From Clostridiales bacterium (GTDB taxonomy: Bacteria; Bacillota; Clostridia; Peptostreptococcales; Anaerovoracaceae), in contig WRFF01000001.1 in NCBI GenBank assembly GCA_009778945.1, positions 1-41,600 on the forward strand: 41,600 nucleotides of DNA. The letters run 5' to 3'. The notes beneath the pieces were generated by a model. It worked only from the letters and a program-made list of their open reading frames with translations. It made no database searches and had not been told where the DNA came from. Both the position numbers and the translations under genes were made by a program. Shown one piece after another: positions 40,118 to 41,600 of this stretch. The first letter of the stretch is position 1; every line of letters begins with the position of its first letter.

Positions 40118-40146
40118 TTGACACAGGGGAAAATTTGCGCTAAGAT
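40118..40146 (+). promoter_or_regulatory. Promoter of ylxM-ffh
   Basis: A perfect TTGACA (40118-40123) and TAAGAT (40141-40146) are separated by 17 bases, about 42 bases ahead of ylxM. It is back to back with the hydCBA promoter; the two -35 boxes are 25 bases apart. Confidence 0.8.
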
Positions 40147-40187
40147 AGTATGTCAATAAAAATGTTTGACATGAAACACGGCGAAAT

Positions 40188-40556
40188 ATGCGAAGCGAAG
40201 AAGCGAAGAAAAGTTTGTTGTACGATTATTACGGCGCGCTGCTGGGAGAACGGCAGCGTGAAGCCTATATGTATTATTACGAGGACAATCTGACGCTCGC
40301 GGAGATCGCGGCGGAACTGGGCGTCACGCGGCAGGCGGTGCATACGGCGCTGAAGCGCGCGGAACAGGCGCTGGAAAGCTGTGAGCGGGAGCTCGGCCTG
40401 ATTGCGAAGCACGAGGCGTACGAGGAGGCCTTGGCGGAGACGGTTCGGCGTATCGACGTGATCCTGAGGGACAAAGTGCGTGCGGCGGGGATCGACGAGG
40501 CTGCGGCGAAAGACCTGCGGCGCATCAAAAAGATCATAAAGGAGCTGGATATTTAG
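40188..40556 (+). CDS. ylxM: YlxM/p13-family SRP-associated helix-turn-helix protein
   Basis: YlxM is a small helix-turn-helix protein encoded just before ffh in Firmicutes and thought to modulate the signal recognition particle. The 122-residue protein has YDYYGALLGERQREAYMYYY and the sigma-factor-like LAEIAAELGVTRQAVHTALK (~residues 37-56), followed by a long charged coiled-coil. An in-frame stop lies seven codons upstream of the ATG. The ribosome site is poor. The TAG is one base before the ATG of ffh, so the two are translationally linked. Confidence 0.92.
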   Translation: MRSEEAKKSLLYDYYGALLGERQREAYMYYYEDNLTLAEIAAELGVTRQAVHTALKRAEQALESCERELGLIAKHEAYEEALAETVRRIDVILRDKVRAAGIDEAAAKDLRRIKKIIKELDI

Positions 40557-40557
40557 C

Positions 40558-41600
40558 ATGGCGTTCGAAGGGCTTTCCGAAAAACTGCAGAGCGTATTCC
40601 GAAAACTGAGCGGGAAGGGCATCCTGTCCGAGCAGGATATCGATGCGGCGATGCGCGAAATCAAGCTTGCGCTGCTTGAAGCCGATGTGAATTTCAAAGT
40701 CGTCAAGGATTTTGTCGCCTCGGTCAAGGAAAAATCGCTCGGGCAGGAGATCCACGCGAGCCTCAATCCGGGGCAGCAGGTGGTGAAGATCGTCAAGGAC
40801 GAGCTCGTCGCGCTGATGGGCGGGACGAACAGCAAGCTGACTTATTCGCCGAGCGGCTTTACGATCCTCATGATGGTGGGGCTGCAGGGCACCGGCAAGA
40901 CGACGACCTGCGGAAAACTCGTGGGCTACCTGCGCAAGGACGGTAAGGACCCGATGCTCTGCGCCTGCGATATCTACCGGCCCGCGGCGATTGACCAGCT
41001 CGAAGTCGTCGGCGGCAAGGCGGGGGCCCCGGTCTACGCCGACCGGGATGAGAAGGACCCGGTGAAAATCGCGGAGGCTGGAATCAAGGAAGCCCGGCGG
41101 CTCGGAAAGAACGTGCTGATCGTCGACACGGCGGGCCGCCTGCAGATCGACGAGGCGCTGATGGAAGAACTGCGCGTATTGAAAAAAGCGATCCGGCCGC
41201 ATGAGATCCTCCTGGTTGTGGACGCCCTGATGGGGCAGGACGCCGTGAGTTCGGCGCAGGGGTTTGCGGAAGGCCTCGGCGTGGACGGCGTCATTATGAC
41301 GAAATTGGACGGCGATTCGCGCGGCGGCGCGGCGCTTTCCACAAAATCCGTCACCGGAAAGCCGATCAAATTCATCGGCGTCGGGGAAAAGCTTGACGCG
41401 CTTGAACCGTTCCATCCGGACCGTATGGCTTCGCGTATCCTGGGCATGGGCGATATGGAAACCCTGATCGAGCAGTTGCAGGAAGATTATGAAGACGAAA
41501 AAGCGGCCGAGCTTGAGCGCAAGATGCGCAAAAATGAGTTCACGCTCGAAGATTTTCTCGAGCAGATGGGGCAGGTTCGGAAAATGGGCGGTTTTGCAAA
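40558..41600 (+). CDS. ffh: Signal recognition particle protein Ffh (partial, runs off window)
   Basis: Ffh is the GTPase that binds signal peptides and 4.5S/SRP RNA and delivers ribosomes to FtsY at the membrane. The N domain starts MAFEGLSEKLQSVFRKLSGK. The G domain shows GLQGTGKTTTCGKL (G1, residue ~104), DIYRPAAIDQL, VDTAGR and TKLDGDSRGGAAL. The usual DTYRPAA reads DIYRPAA. The reading continues open to the end of the window after 347 codons, where the M domain has just begun (GMGDMETLIEQ). The start overlaps the region of the ylxM stop. Confidence 0.96.
   Translation, partial: MAFEGLSEKLQSVFRKLSGKGILSEQDIDAAMREIKLALLEADVNFKVVKDFVASVKEKSLGQEIHASLNPGQQVVKIVKDELVALMGGTNSKLTYSPSGFTILMMVGLQGTGKTTTCGKLVGYLRKDGKDPMLCACDIYRPAAIDQLEVVGGKAGAPVYADRDEKDPVKIAEAGIKEARRLGKNVLIVDTAGRLQIDEALMEELRVLKKAIRPHEILLVVDALMGQDAVSSAQGFAEGLGVDGVIMTKLDGDSRGGAALSTKSVTGKPIKFIGVGEKLDALEPFHPDRMASRILGMGDMETLIEQLQEDYEDEKAAELERKMRKNEFTLEDFLEQMGQVRKMGGFA

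Overview
The window looks like a chromosomal segment of an anaerobic, G+C-rich Firmicute of the Clostridia type with the genes of a homoacetogen. The order rpsB-tsf-pyrH-frr-uppS-cdsA and the ylxM-ffh pair at the right end are classic Firmicutes housekeeping blocks. The centre holds most of the methyl branch of the Wood-Ljungdahl pathway with an unusual set of flavin/iron-sulfur electron-transfer proteins. No CODH/ACS genes lie in the window, so acetogenesis is inferred. No genus can be assigned from the sequence alone.

Layout. 122-799 (minus) is a low-complexity lipoprotein. 800-1874 is a gene-free stretch packed with intergenic repeats, a promoter, a hairpin-rich leader and a 141-bp palindromic element just upstream of rpsB. 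1875-7302 is the translation/lipid block ending in xanthine phosphoribosyltransferase. 7459-12243 is a BMP-type (nucleoside/purine) ABC importer. 12244-14255 is a small accessory island: a second copy of a 243-bp repeat, a 23-bp tandem repeat abutting a consensus promoter, and a DUF4143 AAA ATPase that appears to be leaderless. 14448-26537 is one tightly packed operon: a short HdrA-like flavoprotein, an HdrA/ferredoxin/MvhD-like protein, MetV, MetF, HdrC, a giant double HdrA with a GltD/NfnB-like insert, MvhD, and three proteins resembling FloxC, FloxB and FloxA. folD and fhs follow. 29297-35097 encodes a three-subunit NAD-type formate dehydrogenase (NuoE-like, NuoF-like, FdhA with a cysteine active site) and FdhD. 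35180-35857 is an RloB-family protein. 35993-40043 (minus) encodes the trimeric [FeFe]-hydrogenase HydCBA. ylxM and the start of ffh close the window.

How the genes work together (inference). Hydrogenase HydABC and the formate dehydrogenase would interconvert H2, NAD(H), ferredoxin and formate. Fhs and FolD carry formate to methylene-tetrahydrofolate, and MetVF reduces that to methyl-tetrahydrofolate. The Hdr/MvhD/Flox proteins encoded around metVF suggest that this last step is wired to NAD(P)H through a flavin-rich, possibly bifurcating complex. It would differ from the known MetVF-HdrABC-MvhD complex of Moorella by lacking HdrB and by adding Flox-type subunits and extra HdrA modules. This is the most interesting system in the window.

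A second theme is a family of ~106-109-bp foldback repeats (1169-1274, 12504-12609, 29722-29830, 34183-34290). Their arms differ in sequence between copies but stay complementary within each copy. They sit in intergenic regions, including inside the formate dehydrogenase gene cluster.
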